DNA from: Desulfurococcales archaeon
Lineage (GTDB): Archaea > Thermoproteota > Thermoprotei_A > Sulfolobales > Acidilobaceae
Direction of reading: 5' to 3'
Length of the DNA stretch: 19,532 nucleotides
Assembly (NCBI GenBank): GCA_015521095.1
Contig: WAOU01000070.1
Span: 1 to 19,532 of the forward strand
Below the pieces are notes generated by a model. The model saw nothing but the letters and a program-made list of their open reading frames with translations. It was not told where the DNA came from and searched no databases. Of this stretch, positions 7,428-15,351 are shown piece after piece; position 1 is the first letter of the stretch, and each line of letters begins with the position of its first letter. The translations under genes and the position numbers were made by a program.

Positions 7428-8501
7428 TTATCTTACTATTTTGAGCTTGTATCCGCATTTCGGACAGGTATTATCCGGGTTTAGGTTAATCGATAGAAGG
7501 TATACACTATACCTCTCGATAACTCTGTATCCACACTTGGGACAATAAGTATGCTCAAGTGGGTGTCCCGGCACGTTTCCTATAAATACATGGAGCAATC
7601 CCTCGCTCCTAGCTATTTCCGCTAGTCTCTCTAGCGTTTTTACTGGGGTCGGCGGCAGATCTCTCATCTTATAATGTGGATAAAACCTTAGGAGATGGAA
7701 TGGTGTCTCTGGGCCGAGGTTGTCTCTTATCCACGATGCAAGGCGGCGTATGTCCTCTTCCTTATCTCCAACTCTCGGCACAACAAGATTTGTGATCTCA
7801 ATCCACCATCCTTGATCTCTCATTGCAAGAATCGTATCGAAGATCTTGTCTGGATCATATACGCCGATATATTTTCTATAAAACTCCTTGTTTCCCCCAC
7901 CCTTAAAATCAACCGTTACCGCATCAATGAATGGTCCGAGTTCCTGAACAGCTTCTGACGTCATATAACCGTTAGTTACGAGCATATTGTAGAGTCCGTG
8001 TTGCTTAGCTAATTTAGCTGTGTCAAGGACAAATTCGAAGAATATCGTCGGCTCGTTATAGGTGTAGGCTACTCCATCAGCACCGCTGGCAAGTGCAGCT
8101 TCAACTACTTCTTCAGGAGACCTATATGCTCCATAGAGCCCTTTCTCAAGTCTGCTCTGGCTGATTGTCCAGTTCTGGCAGAATTTACAGTAGAAATTGC
8201 ATCCGACAGTTGAGATGCTTAAAACGCTGGATCCAGGACGATAATGGAAGAGAGGCTTCTTTTCAATTGGATCAACATTAATGGCTGTGAGTAAGCCATA
8301 TACGAGTGTATATAGTTTTCCATCGATATTCTTCCGAACACCACAAGCACCATACTTACCAGGAGCTATAATGCATCTTTTCTCGCAAAGATTGCATTTC
8401 ACCCATCTAGGCTTATCAGGTAACGGTTCCCACAGCCTGGCTAGTCTAACGTGCCTCGAAAGAACGTGTTTAGAGCCTTTATTTCTCTTATACTCAGCCA
8501 T
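7428..8501 (-). CDS. amrS: AmmeMemoRadiSam system radical SAM enzyme
   Basis: A radical S-adenosylmethionine enzyme of the AmrS family, related to pyruvate formate-lyase activating enzymes and found with AMMECR1 and Memo proteins; its reaction was long unassigned. From ATG 8501 (357 residues): an N-terminal cysteine set C36-x2-C39-x3-C43...C53 (CNLCEKRC, GACGVR), the radical SAM motif C101-x3-C105-x2-C108 (CNFYCKFCQN), SAM-binding YTYNEPTIFFEF, VTNGYM and VDFKGG strands, and a C-terminal zinc ribbon with two CPKCGY knuckles. The frame stays open to a GTG at 8591, but that adds a Ser/Lys/Glu-rich tail inside the upstream gene; family alignments begin near ARLWEPL, so 8501 is preferred. It still overlaps the upstream paralogue by 61 bp. 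Neither the AMMECR1 nor the Memo gene is in the window. Confidence 0.93.
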   Translation of the reverse strand: MAEYKRNKGSKHVLSRHVRLARLWEPLPDKPRWVKCNLCEKRCIIAPGKYGACGVRKNIDGKLYTLVYGLLTAINVDPIEKKPLFHYRPGSSVLSISTVGCNFYCKFCQNWTISQSRLEKGLYGAYRSPEEVVEAALASGADGVAYTYNEPTIFFEFVLDTAKLAKQHGLYNMLVTNGYMTSEAVQELGPFIDAVTVDFKGGGNKEFYRKYIGVYDPDKIFDTILAMRDQGWWIEITNLVVPRVGDKEEDIRRLASWIRDNLGPETPFHLLRFYPHYKMRDLPPTPVKTLERLAEIARSEGLLHVFIGNVPGHPLEHTYCPKCGYRVIERYSVYLLSINLNPDNTCPKCGYKLKIVR

Positions 8502-9358
8502 TTCTCGGTCCCCGTAACTATCAGTAGGTTGCGAGGGGTCTTCTTTCTCACTTTTCCTCTTAGAGGAAGTGGTTTCCCACATTTCCAGCACTTGTTTTCA
8601 GGTGCCTCAAGGCTCAACAGCATCCCGTCCTCTCTTATAGCGATTGGAGCGTTACAGAACGGACAATGGGTGTCAAGATAAGGATATAGAGGGTTATGAA
8701 TATAGGTGAATGGATTAAGACTCTTAGCTCTAGAGTAGAGATCGCTTATTGGGCCTCCTCCTTCATGATATGCTATGTGAATATGAATAGGTATTCCCTT
8801 CTCTCCCGTGAGTCTTATAAGAGGAGCTATAGGCGAGAACGATGGTTTCTTCATATAGGTGTTAACCTCTATCCATGGATTCGAGTTCTCCCTAATTCTC
8901 TCTAATAGGTTCATTGTGTCGATAATCAATCCGGGATCTTCGGAGAACATATGGATGTCGTCTATAACGAGGAGGTCAAGATCGGGTAGAGGATTCACTG
9001 TTGATCCCCCAATTATACGTACTCCTAGTTTAAATCCTTGGTCATGGATCATCTCTATGACTTCTCTCTGAAGACTCTCTAGGGGGTTCAGCCCCTCGAA
9101 TAATATAATGTCGATGTGAAAGTTTTTTGAAAGAGCCAGGACATGTTCTAGATCTATGTTGACTGGTTCAAACACGTCGGGGCCCTTTCCATATACGCAG
9201 ATGCTGAATAGGTCATCACAGTCGAAAGGAACATAGTTATGGCTATAAGTGATTACTCTTAGAGCCGATCCTCCAGGATAATAATGGAAGACAGGTATAG
9301 ACTCTACAGTGGAGACGCCTATTCCGGCGATCGTTAATTTCGTCAATTCTATCCCCAT
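8441..9358 (-). CDS. Degenerate AmrS-like radical SAM paralogue
   Basis: About 305 residues, directly upstream of and overlapping amrS. It parallels AmrS over most of its length. VFHYYPGGSALRVITY matches AmrS LFHYRPGSSVLSISTV, but the cluster motif that follows, CNFYCKFC in AmrS, reads HNYVPFDC here: H40-x3-P44-x2-C47, so two of three cluster cysteines are gone. The N-terminal cysteine set is absent. The C-terminal zinc ribbon is kept (CPFC at 232-235, CWKC at 257-260, with MLLSLEAPENKC against YLLSINLNPDNTC). It adds a short basic tail after the ribbon. It therefore looks like a catalytically dead partner. A GTG at 9382 is an alternative start, but the box A near 9390-9400 suits the ATG at 9358. 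The frame is intact, so it is not a decaying pseudogene. Confidence 0.8.
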   Translation of the reverse strand: MGIELTKLTIAGIGVSTVESIPVFHYYPGGSALRVITYSHNYVPFDCDDLFSICVYGKGPDVFEPVNIDLEHVLALSKNFHIDIILFEGLNPLESLQREVIEMIHDQGFKLGVRIIGGSTVNPLPDLDLLVIDDIHMFSEDPGLIIDTMNLLERIRENSNPWIEVNTYMKKPSFSPIAPLIRLTGEKGIPIHIHIAYHEGGGPISDLYSRAKSLNPFTYIHNPLYPYLDTHCPFCNAPIAIREDGMLLSLEAPENKCWKCGKPLPLRGKVRKKTPRNLLIVTGTEKWLSIREIKALNTFFRGTLD

Positions 9359-9382
9359 GTAATCTTTCCATAAGCTAATCAC

Positions 9383-9426
9383 TAATAGTAGTATAAGAGA
9401 ATATAGCTAATATGGGGGATGAAGAA
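9383..9426. promoter_or_regulatory. Divergent promoter between the AmrS pair and prs
   Basis: A compact A+T-rich gap. TATAAG at about 9392-9397 on + and CTTATAC on - overlap and can drive transcription both ways. GGGGGATGA at 9414-9422 sits just before the prs ATG at 9427 as a ribosome binding site. Confidence 0.45.
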
Positions 9427-10326
9427 ATGACGATTATCGCCGGGACAAGCCCTGGTTCCAAGGAATTCGCTGAGAGTCTGGCAAAGGTTCTAGGCATGGA
9501 GGCTATACATGCCAAATATAAAGTATTTCCAGACGGAGAATCATATGTAAGAATTGAAAAAGAAGGCCTCGACTCAGCTGTAATAGTCCAAACTATGAGC
9601 AAACCTCAGAATAGTGCCCTTGTCGAGGCAATGTTCCTAGCAGACGCGGCGAAAGGTTTAGGGGCTAGACGAATAATTCTAGTAGCACCATATATGGCTT
9701 ATGCGCGTCAAGATAAGAGGTTTCTCCACGGAGAACCCATCAGTATAGCTGTTGTATTGAGAGCATTGTACTATAGTGGGTATAGAGAACTGTATACTGT
9801 GGAGATACATAAAGAGGAGGCATTATCAGCGTTCCCCGGAAAAGCGGCGTCAGTATATCCATATGAATACATGATTGAGAAAATAGGGATAAACGGAGAC
9901 TATGTTCTTCTTGCACCAGATGTCGGAGCTCTTAGGAGAGTAGAGAGACTTGCCAAGAAGATAGGTGCACAGTACGATTACCTCATAAAGAGGAGGGACC
10001 GAGTTACGGGAGAGATAATCGTAGAGCCCAAACATCTTAAAGTAAAGGAGAAGAAAGTAGTGATTGTCGATGACATTATAAGTACAGGGGGAACAGTGAG
10101 TAAGGCTACAAGGCTCCTCCTAGACCAGGGAGCAGTAGAGGTATATGTCATGGTGGCGCACGCCCTTCTAGCAGGTAACGCTTTGGAGAAACTGGAAAAA
10201 GCAGGTGTAAGCAGGGTGTATGCTACCAATAGTCTTCCGCCGAAGGACGCAGGGCTAGTCGAGTACATTGATATAGCTCCTCTTCTAGCAGAGGAAATCT
10301 CTAAGGAGCTAGGAAAAGATTACTAG
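9427..10326 (+). CDS. prs: Ribose-phosphate pyrophosphokinase (PRPP synthetase)
   Basis: Makes phosphoribosyl pyrophosphate from ribose 5-phosphate and ATP, the entry to purine, pyrimidine, histidine and tryptophan synthesis. From ATG 9427 (299 residues): FPDGESYVRI at 34-43, the catalytic loop ARQDKRF at 93-99, the TVEIHKEE segment with H128, and the PRPP-binding loop VVIVDDIISTGGT at 211-223 with D215/D216. An in-frame ATG at 9412 exists, but GGGGGATGA lies between the two, and relatives begin at the equivalent of MTIIAGT, so 9427 is preferred. The protein matches the short archaeal type, with the regulatory flag reduced compared with bacterial enzymes. trmG10 starts 12 nt after the stop. 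Confidence 0.96.
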   Translation: MTIIAGTSPGSKEFAESLAKVLGMEAIHAKYKVFPDGESYVRIEKEGLDSAVIVQTMSKPQNSALVEAMFLADAAKGLGARRIILVAPYMAYARQDKRFLHGEPISIAVVLRALYYSGYRELYTVEIHKEEALSAFPGKAASVYPYEYMIEKIGINGDYVLLAPDVGALRRVERLAKKIGAQYDYLIKRRDRVTGEIIVEPKHLKVKEKKVVIVDDIISTGGTVSKATRLLLDQGAVEVYVMVAHALLAGNALEKLEKAGVSRVYATNSLPPKDAGLVEYIDIAPLLAEEISKELGKDY

Positions 10327-10337
10327 AATGATATATA

Positions 10338-11390
10338 ATGGGAGCAGGTATTGGTAGAACTAAAATGATTAAATGCAAGACCCATTGCTACTACGCGATA
10401 TTATCAGGAGAGCACCCTACTATTCCTCGAAGCGAGCTAGAAGCTATACTAGAAGTCGAAGCGAACTCGTATAGCATAGTTCGCTCGTTCGAGGGAATAG
10501 TCATTTTTGAAGCCAAACTGGAGGAGCCAAAGATAGTCGTTGAGAGGGCAGGCTGGGTAAAAGAGATAGGTAGATTCCTAACCATTACCTCAGCAGATAC
10601 TGAAGCAATTGTAGAAGCAATCAAAGACATGAACGGTGTTTCCAAAATCTTATTCCGGAGATACAAGAGATACGGAGAACACGTCGATGAGCGCGTGATA
10701 AAAGAAATGCAAGGAAGAGAATCTACGCGTTCGACCAAAAATAGAAGAGTGAGAGTATTTGTTACAGAAGGTATAACGGTTATCGGCATACCAATAGCCG
10801 AGCTGGACACTAGGTCTCTCTATTATCGGAAGCCCGGAAAAAGACCCTTCTTTAAGCCCGGACCACTCAGTCCCCAGCTAACAAGAGCTATGATAAACTT
10901 GTCTAGGCTGAAAAGAGGCGGCACGTTCCTGGACCCATTTTGTGGAACCGGAGGGTTTCCACTAGAAGCTTGCTTTATAGGAGCGTCGAAATGTTTGTGC
11001 GGAGATATACTACGCGATATGGTGGAAGGCAGCAGACTCAATTTAGACCACTATGGTCTTGCTGATAGGGCTCTAGTAGTAGCCCATAATGCGTCTGCCC
11101 AGCCCTTTAAGGACCATTCTATCGACGCTATATCGACTGATCCCCCCTATGGTAGATCAACCACCACGAAGAGAAAAGGATACAGGGAAATTATAGAGCT
11201 CTTCCTAAAGGAAGCCGAGAGAATTGCAAAGCCAAGAACATACATTGTCTATGCAGGTCCATTACAGTTCAAACCCTCAAATATAGCCGAAGACATGGGA
11301 CTAATAGTCGTAGAAAGACATCATATGCATGTACACTCTACCTTAGTCAGGGAGATTGTGGTCGCTAGGCTCCCAGGACGAGGCGACTAG
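10338..11390 (+). CDS. tRNA (guanine-10-N2) methyltransferase, Trm-G10/Trm11 type
   Basis: About 350 residues. The N-terminal half is a ferredoxin-like plus THUMP RNA-binding module (KILFRRYKRYGEHVDE and TEGITVIGIPIAELDTRSLYYRKPGKRPFFKPGP are typical, the last being the linker). The C-terminal half is a Rossmann methyltransferase: motif I FLDPFCGTGG at 197-206, then CGDILRDM, and the amino-methylase motif DPPYG at 268-272. HMHVHSTLVREIVVAR closes the fold as in archaeal TrmG10, which methylates and dimethylates G10 of tRNA. The ATG at 10338 is given; GATATATAAT at 10330-10339 could be a box A for a leaderless message starting near ATG 10365 (MIKCKTHCYY), which is an equally fair start. The RNase Z gene begins 4 nt after the stop. 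Confidence 0.92.
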   Translation: MGAGIGRTKMIKCKTHCYYAILSGEHPTIPRSELEAILEVEANSYSIVRSFEGIVIFEAKLEEPKIVVERAGWVKEIGRFLTITSADTEAIVEAIKDMNGVSKILFRRYKRYGEHVDERVIKEMQGRESTRSTKNRRVRVFVTEGITVIGIPIAELDTRSLYYRKPGKRPFFKPGPLSPQLTRAMINLSRLKRGGTFLDPFCGTGGFPLEACFIGASKCLCGDILRDMVEGSRLNLDHYGLADRALVVAHNASAQPFKDHSIDAISTDPPYGRSTTTKRKGYREIIELFLKEAERIAKPRTYIVYAGPLQFKPSNIAEDMGLIVVERHHMHVHSTLVREIVVARLPGRGD

Positions 11391-11394
11391 AATA

Positions 11395-12336
11395 ATGCCG
11401 CGGCGAATCGAAGTAGTATTCCTTGGAACCGGAGCGGCGGTGCCAACACTAGAAAGATACACGTCATCAATCCTAATCCGTGACTGGCACGGAAGAATGT
11501 TTCTTTTAGACGCGGGTGAAGGCGTGCAAAGGCGAATAATGGAAATAGGCATGTCTATCAATGATATCGATTACATAATGTTAACTCACTCGCATGGAGA
11601 CCATATAAACGGCGTTGCAGGATTGCTTCAATCTATGAGCCTTCAGGGACGAAGGAGACCTATAACAATTGTCGGCTCAGAGGACTCTGTATTCTTTGTC
11701 CGAGAAGTTCTAGAAGCTGAAAAACAATTACTGGGATATGAGGTCCTATACCTAACTATAAGTAACGGGGCAATTTTTGGAGAAACAATCCTAGACAGTA
11801 AGAGTGGCGATAAACTAGTACTCTCATGGTATAAGACATGTCATACAAAGGATTCTTATGGTTTCGTGTTAAAGTGGCTCATGAGACCGAGAATAGCTGG
11901 ACACATAGAGAACATCTCTCCACTAGACTGGAAAAGACTCATTAAAACAATACAAACCAAGCACGGATACACCCAGTTCAAAATATCGTATACTGGCGAC
12001 ACAAAACCCTGTCCTACAATAGTAGAGGCCTCAAAAGAAGCATCCTTGCTCATACATGATTCAACGTTTACAAGCGAATATAGTAAGGAAGCACACGATC
12101 GAGGCCACAGCACGTCTACCGACTCGGCCAAAGCAGCGATAGAAGCCAACGTGGATGTGCTCGTTCTAACCCATATAAGCTCTAGGTACCGTGGATTCGA
12201 GGCCCGTAGACTCCTCGAGGAAGCCAGAAGGATATTTCCCAAGACAATACTGGCAAGAGACAAGATGAGATTACTGTTCGAGCCCCCTATTCGGGAGGTC
12301 GATCTATCTCAAACAAAGGTCTTCCTCGAACAGTAG
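11395..12336 (+). CDS. rnz: Ribonuclease Z (tRNA 3' endonuclease)
   Basis: A 313-residue metallo-beta-lactamase-fold endonuclease that trims the 3' trailer of pre-tRNA. The N-terminus VVFLGTGAAVPTLERYTSSI and LLDAGEGVQRR are family marks. The zinc motif HSHGDH is at 65-70. Later ligands appear in TCHTKDSYG, SYTGDTKPC and THISSRYRG, and the RNase Z loop region HDRGHSTSTDSAKAA is present. The frame is open from 11356, but the extra 13 residues lie within trmG10; the ATG at 11395 starts right before the conserved strand. The 3' end overlaps the convergent UPF0201 gene by 50 bp. The intermediate length (about 310) is the normal single-domain short form. Confidence 0.96.
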   Translation: MPRRIEVVFLGTGAAVPTLERYTSSILIRDWHGRMFLLDAGEGVQRRIMEIGMSINDIDYIMLTHSHGDHINGVAGLLQSMSLQGRRRPITIVGSEDSVFFVREVLEAEKQLLGYEVLYLTISNGAIFGETILDSKSGDKLVLSWYKTCHTKDSYGFVLKWLMRPRIAGHIENISPLDWKRLIKTIQTKHGYTQFKISYTGDTKPCPTIVEASKEASLLIHDSTFTSEYSKEAHDRGHSTSTDSAKAAIEANVDVLVLTHISSRYRGFEARRLLEEARRIFPKTILARDKMRLLFEPPIREVDLSQTKVFLEQ

Positions 12337-12727
12337 GTGGGGCCAGCCAGTCAATGACCTTACGTGGATCAGGATGCTCTATAATTACCATTATTGCCCC
12401 CAGAGGAGACTCATGGTCTCCAGACACAAGACTTATCCTGCCGTTGAACATTGCTTGTTTATGAATATAGAAAACTATCTTATTATCCTGAATTCCCTTC
12501 CGCATAACTTTTCTAGCAGCATCAAGGATTCTCTCTGTCCTCAACAAGTATCTGAATTTCTCTAGGCTCTTCAAACTATAGGCAGTAGCTATCATTCTTT
12601 TATGGGCCTCGCTCCCCTCAATGACGATCGTATCGGGATCGAAGAAGTTAAGTATAGCTTGTTTGACTTTATCTTGATCCTCTGTAGGCCTAATATCTGC
12701 CTCCACTACAACGCGTGTAACCGTCAT
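12287..12727 (-). CDS. UPF0201 family RNA-binding-like protein (COG1325)
   Basis: A 146-residue archaeal protein of the UPF0201 family, predicted to bind RNA and once suggested as an exosome-related factor; no reaction is established. Typical features are the N-terminal strand TRVVVEADIRPTEDQDKVKQA, then NFFDPDTIV, and a C-terminal segment GDHESPLGAIMVIIEHPDP where conserved Asp/Gly/Pro cluster. The ATG at 12727 has GAGGTG 6 nt upstream, a strong ribosome binding site. The start lies 38 bp inside the upstream UPF0200 kinase gene. The two families are fused in one polypeptide in Archaeoglobus (AF_1395, named UPF0200/UPF0201), which supports a joint job. The 3' end runs into rnz on the other strand. 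Confidence 0.88.
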   Translation of the reverse strand: MTVTRVVVEADIRPTEDQDKVKQAILNFFDPDTIVIEGSEAHKRMIATAYSLKSLEKFRYLLRTERILDAARKVMRKGIQDNKIVFYIHKQAMFNGRISLVSGDHESPLGAIMVIIEHPDPRKVIDWLAPPTVRGRPLFEIDRPPE

Positions 12728-13274
12728 TTGAAAGCACCTCGATTATATTGTCCACGTTCTTGTAGAGATCCTCGAGATCTCCCTCATTAACAATCATGAA
12801 GTCTGCCAAAGCTATTAACTCTCCTATTCCAAAGCTCAAATTATACCTATCTCTCAGAACAAAGTCTTCCCAGCCCCTAATATCCCCGCGCCTGCCTCTC
12901 TCTATCATTCTCCTGTACCTTGTCATTGGAGAAGCGTGAACAGCTATGATACATAGTTCTCCAATATTGGCTAGTTCCCTTGCCTCATACACGCTACGCA
13001 TACCATCAACCACTACGCCTTCCAGCTTTTCTCTCTGAGACTCTATCTTCTTCCTAAGTAGTATCCCCACAGCGGCTAATCCCAGTTCCTCTCGTAGCTT
13101 CTTAGCGACGTACTCGATGTTTTCGGCAGTAAGTTCGAGCCCTCTTCGTCTTACTTCTTCGCGTACTATATCGCCCATGGAATAGATCGGCCATCCTATT
13201 TTCTCGGATATCCTTTTTGCCACAATGCTTTTTCCGGAGCCCGGCATACCGGTCACAGATATCATTAGCACCAT
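12690..13274 (-). CDS. UPF0200 family nucleotide kinase-like protein
   Basis: A 194-residue P-loop protein related to adenylate and dephospho-CoA kinases. Walker A is GMPGSGKS at 9-16. A kinase-like lid region rich in Arg follows the motif VVVDGMRSVYEAREL, the D-G-[IM]-R-S signature of UPF0200, and then RYRRMIERGRRGD. The substrate is not known. The start ATG at 13274 has GGAG 7 nt upstream; a second ATG at 13265 is possible. Its last 38 bp overlap UPF0201, so the two are co-translated. Homology to small-molecule kinases is firm, but the substrate should not be guessed. Confidence 0.87.
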   Translation of the reverse strand: MVLMISVTGMPGSGKSIVAKRISEKIGWPIYSMGDIVREEVRRRGLELTAENIEYVAKKLREELGLAAVGILLRKKIESQREKLEGVVVDGMRSVYEARELANIGELCIIAVHASPMTRYRRMIERGRRGDIRGWEDFVLRDRYNLSFGIGELIALADFMIVNEGDLEDLYKNVDNIIEVLSNDGYTRCSGGRY

Positions 13275-13336
13275 TAAGCTTCTCCCAGGCCTACTTTATG
13301 AACAAGTGGAAGGCTATAAGGTGATCCCTAACACCC

Positions 13337-13342
13337 TTTATA
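13337..13342 (+). promoter_or_regulatory. Box A for thpR-cca operon
   Basis: TTTATA within CCCTTTATAGAAAGG is centred about 33 nt before the thpR ATG at 13373, consistent with an archaeal TATA box and a leader of about 10 nt. The gap 13275-13372 also serves the divergent UPF0200 gene, whose own A+T-rich candidates lie near 13290-13318. Confidence 0.5.
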
Positions 13343-13372
13343 GAAAGGAATAGGCCTTTAGAAAAACGGTGA

Positions 13373-13951
13373 ATGGAAGCCTTGGCTAGAGAACTCCTAA
13401 GAATATTCATAGCAGTAGATGTAGAGGATCCCCTACTCGTTTCACGGCTAGAGAGGCTCAAAGATCTCATCCTATCAACAGGCGTCCCAATGAAACCTGT
13501 TGAAACCCAGAACTTTCACATAACTCTACGATTCATAGGTGAGTCGCCCCCAGATGTTGTTGAAAGAGTACGTGAAGCACTATTATCATTGAAACGATCA
13601 AAGTTTAAGATAGTGTTCTCGGGTCTTGGTGCATTCCCATCCCCTATAAGGCCGAGAGTAGTATGGGTAGGAGTAACGGAGGGAGGAGAAGCACTAAAAG
13701 ATATACGAGACGAGTTAGAAAGACATTTGCGCGCGATCGGTATACGTCCTGAAAGGCAGAGTTTTCACCCTCATGTCACCTTGGCACGGATAAAGGGCTC
13801 ACGTAATCTCCCACAGCTGCAACGGATCCTAAACGAATACCAGGACTATCTCGTTGGAGAAATGATAGTCAAATATGTTAGATTGAAAAAGAGCACGTTA
13901 ACTAGGAGAGGCCCGATATACGAGACTCTAGCCGAGGTAGAGCTCGAATAA
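13373..13951 (+). CDS. thpR: RNA 2',3'-cyclic phosphodiesterase (2'-5' RNA ligase family)
   Basis: A 192-residue 2H phosphoesterase, known as LigT/ThpR. It opens 2',3'-cyclic phosphates on RNA ends and can form 2'-5' bonds in vitro; its role in archaea is thought to concern tRNA ends. The two catalytic motifs are both present: H49-I-T51 in NFHITLRFIGE and H134-V-T136 in FHPHVTLARIKG. The N-terminal RIFIAVDV strand and the central FSGLGAFPSPIRPRVVWVGV are also typical. Length is standard. The CCA-adding enzyme gene follows after 23 nt; the two are commonly adjacent in archaea. The ATG at 13373 has GGTGA immediately before it, too close for ideal pairing, so the message may be nearly leaderless. 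Confidence 0.95.
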   Translation: MEALARELLRIFIAVDVEDPLLVSRLERLKDLILSTGVPMKPVETQNFHITLRFIGESPPDVVERVREALLSLKRSKFKIVFSGLGAFPSPIRPRVVWVGVTEGGEALKDIRDELERHLRAIGIRPERQSFHPHVTLARIKGSRNLPQLQRILNEYQDYLVGEMIVKYVRLKKSTLTRRGPIYETLAEVELE

Positions 13952-13974
13952 GCGCTAATGGGCGTGTTATCGAT

Positions 13975-15351
13975 ATGGATAAGTGTCTTATCAAAGGCGA
14001 TTTCGAAGAAGTAGAATCTACTGTGCTAAGCCTAGTCAAGCCTTCATCACGCCAGATATTAATCCTAGCATCATTCTTTAACTGGATCAGAAGAATCCTC
14101 CAACAATGTCTAGAGAAAAAAGGCATCAAAGCACGCATAGAGCTAGAAGGAAGCTTGGCAAAAGGCACAATCCTAAATGATAAGTGGGAAATAGATGTCT
14201 TCGTAATATTCGAAGATAAAACGAAGGAATGGATCGAGAAAAAAGCTGAGGATCTATTAAAATCATGTATGAAAACAAATATGCCATACACGGTAAAGTA
14301 CAGTCAACACCCATATATCACAGTCCAAGTAGCAGGACTCGAAGCCGACATTGTCCCCGTAGTAGACATAGAAAAGATACAGGGAGACGTAGGCGTCGAG
14401 AGAACCCCTCTCCACACGAGATTCATGAAAAAGAATCTAACCAGAAAACAGCAAGACGAAGTACGCCTCCTCAAGTCTTTCCTTAAAGGTATAGGAGTGT
14501 ATGGAGCTGAATCACACATACGAGGATTCTCAGGTTATCTCACCGAAGTCCTTGTATATCACTATGGCAGTTTTAGAAACGTTCTCGAAGCAGCATCTAG
14601 CTGGAAACCCGGGACATATATTGATCCCATAGGCAACGCAGATCCACGCTTCCTAAGAGAAAAATATAAGGACTCGGTATTGATCGTGGTGGATCCTGTA
14701 GATCCTACTAGGAACGCCGCAGCCTCAGTCTCCATAGAAAGCCTCTCGAAATTCGTGATTGCTTCGAAGCTATATCTATCCCGGCCAAACACTTCATTTT
14801 TCCATGTATGTGGATCTAAACTCGCCCATCTTCTCGGCTCGAAGACAATTCCCGGAACCTATCTCTTAAGAACGACTTGTGTTGCAGATCTCACAGAAAC
14901 CCCACCGGAAATCATATGGTCGAAGCTAGTAAAGATAGGCCGGATAGCTGCTGATGTACTGTTAAAGAATGACGTACAAGTATATAGTATATTTATCGGG
15001 ACAGACGAGGCCAAAACACTGGAACTATCGTTCCTACTCGATAGATGTGAGCCAAAAGAACACGAGATAATGAGAGGTCCCACAGCATGGGTGAAGACGG
15101 AAAGTCTAATAAGGTTCTTTGAGAAACGCTCGAAGGAGAATAGCATTATAGTTTTTTCAAAAGACAGGATCCTGGGAATTAGACAAAGAAAAACCCCGGT
15201 TTCACCAGATCAGATAATTAATATTATCAGAAACGAGATCCGTGACGCGCGTTGCGAAGTTACATGTATGGGATGCGGCGATATTAGGGGAGAAGAATGC
15301 GATCCGACCCCTGTATGGATAAAGTATACATTGGAGACTCTCGGGCCCTGA
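13975..15351 (+). CDS. cca: CCA-adding enzyme (archaeal class I tRNA nucleotidyltransferase)
   Basis: A 458-residue enzyme that adds or repairs the 3' CCA of tRNA. The nucleotidyltransferase signature is EGSLAKGTILNDKWEIDVFV (residues 58-77), with GS at 59-60 and metal ligands E72 and D74; the third carboxylate is D125 in LEADIVPVVD. The central GFSGYLTEVLVYHYGSF and VVDPVDPTRNAA blocks are hallmark sequences of the archaeal class. Length fits the family (about 440-460). A GGGCGTG about 10 nt before the ATG may be the ribosome binding site. The 3' end overlaps the following kinase gene. Both tRNA genes in this window already encode CCA, so here the enzyme may serve repair or other tRNAs. Confidence 0.97.
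   Translation: MDKCLIKGDFEEVESTVLSLVKPSSRQILILASFFNWIRRILQQCLEKKGIKARIELEGSLAKGTILNDKWEIDVFVIFEDKTKEWIEKKAEDLLKSCMKTNMPYTVKYSQHPYITVQVAGLEADIVPVVDIEKIQGDVGVERTPLHTRFMKKNLTRKQQDEVRLLKSFLKGIGVYGAESHIRGFSGYLTEVLVYHYGSFRNVLEAASSWKPGTYIDPIGNADPRFLREKYKDSVLIVVDPVDPTRNAAASVSIESLSKFVIASKLYLSRPNTSFFHVCGSKLAHLLGSKTIPGTYLLRTTCVADLTETPPEIIWSKLVKIGRIAADVLLKNDVQVYSIFIGTDEAKTLELSFLLDRCEPKEHEIMRGPTAWVKTESLIRFFEKRSKENSIIVFSKDRILGIRQRKTPVSPDQIINIIRNEIRDARCEVTCMGCGDIRGEECDPTPVWIKYTLETLGP

Noticed and set aside
8502..8591. N-terminal extension of AmrS from GTG 8591
   Set aside because: The extra 30 residues are low-complexity Ser/Lys/Glu lying wholly inside the upstream gene and outside the family's usual N-terminus.
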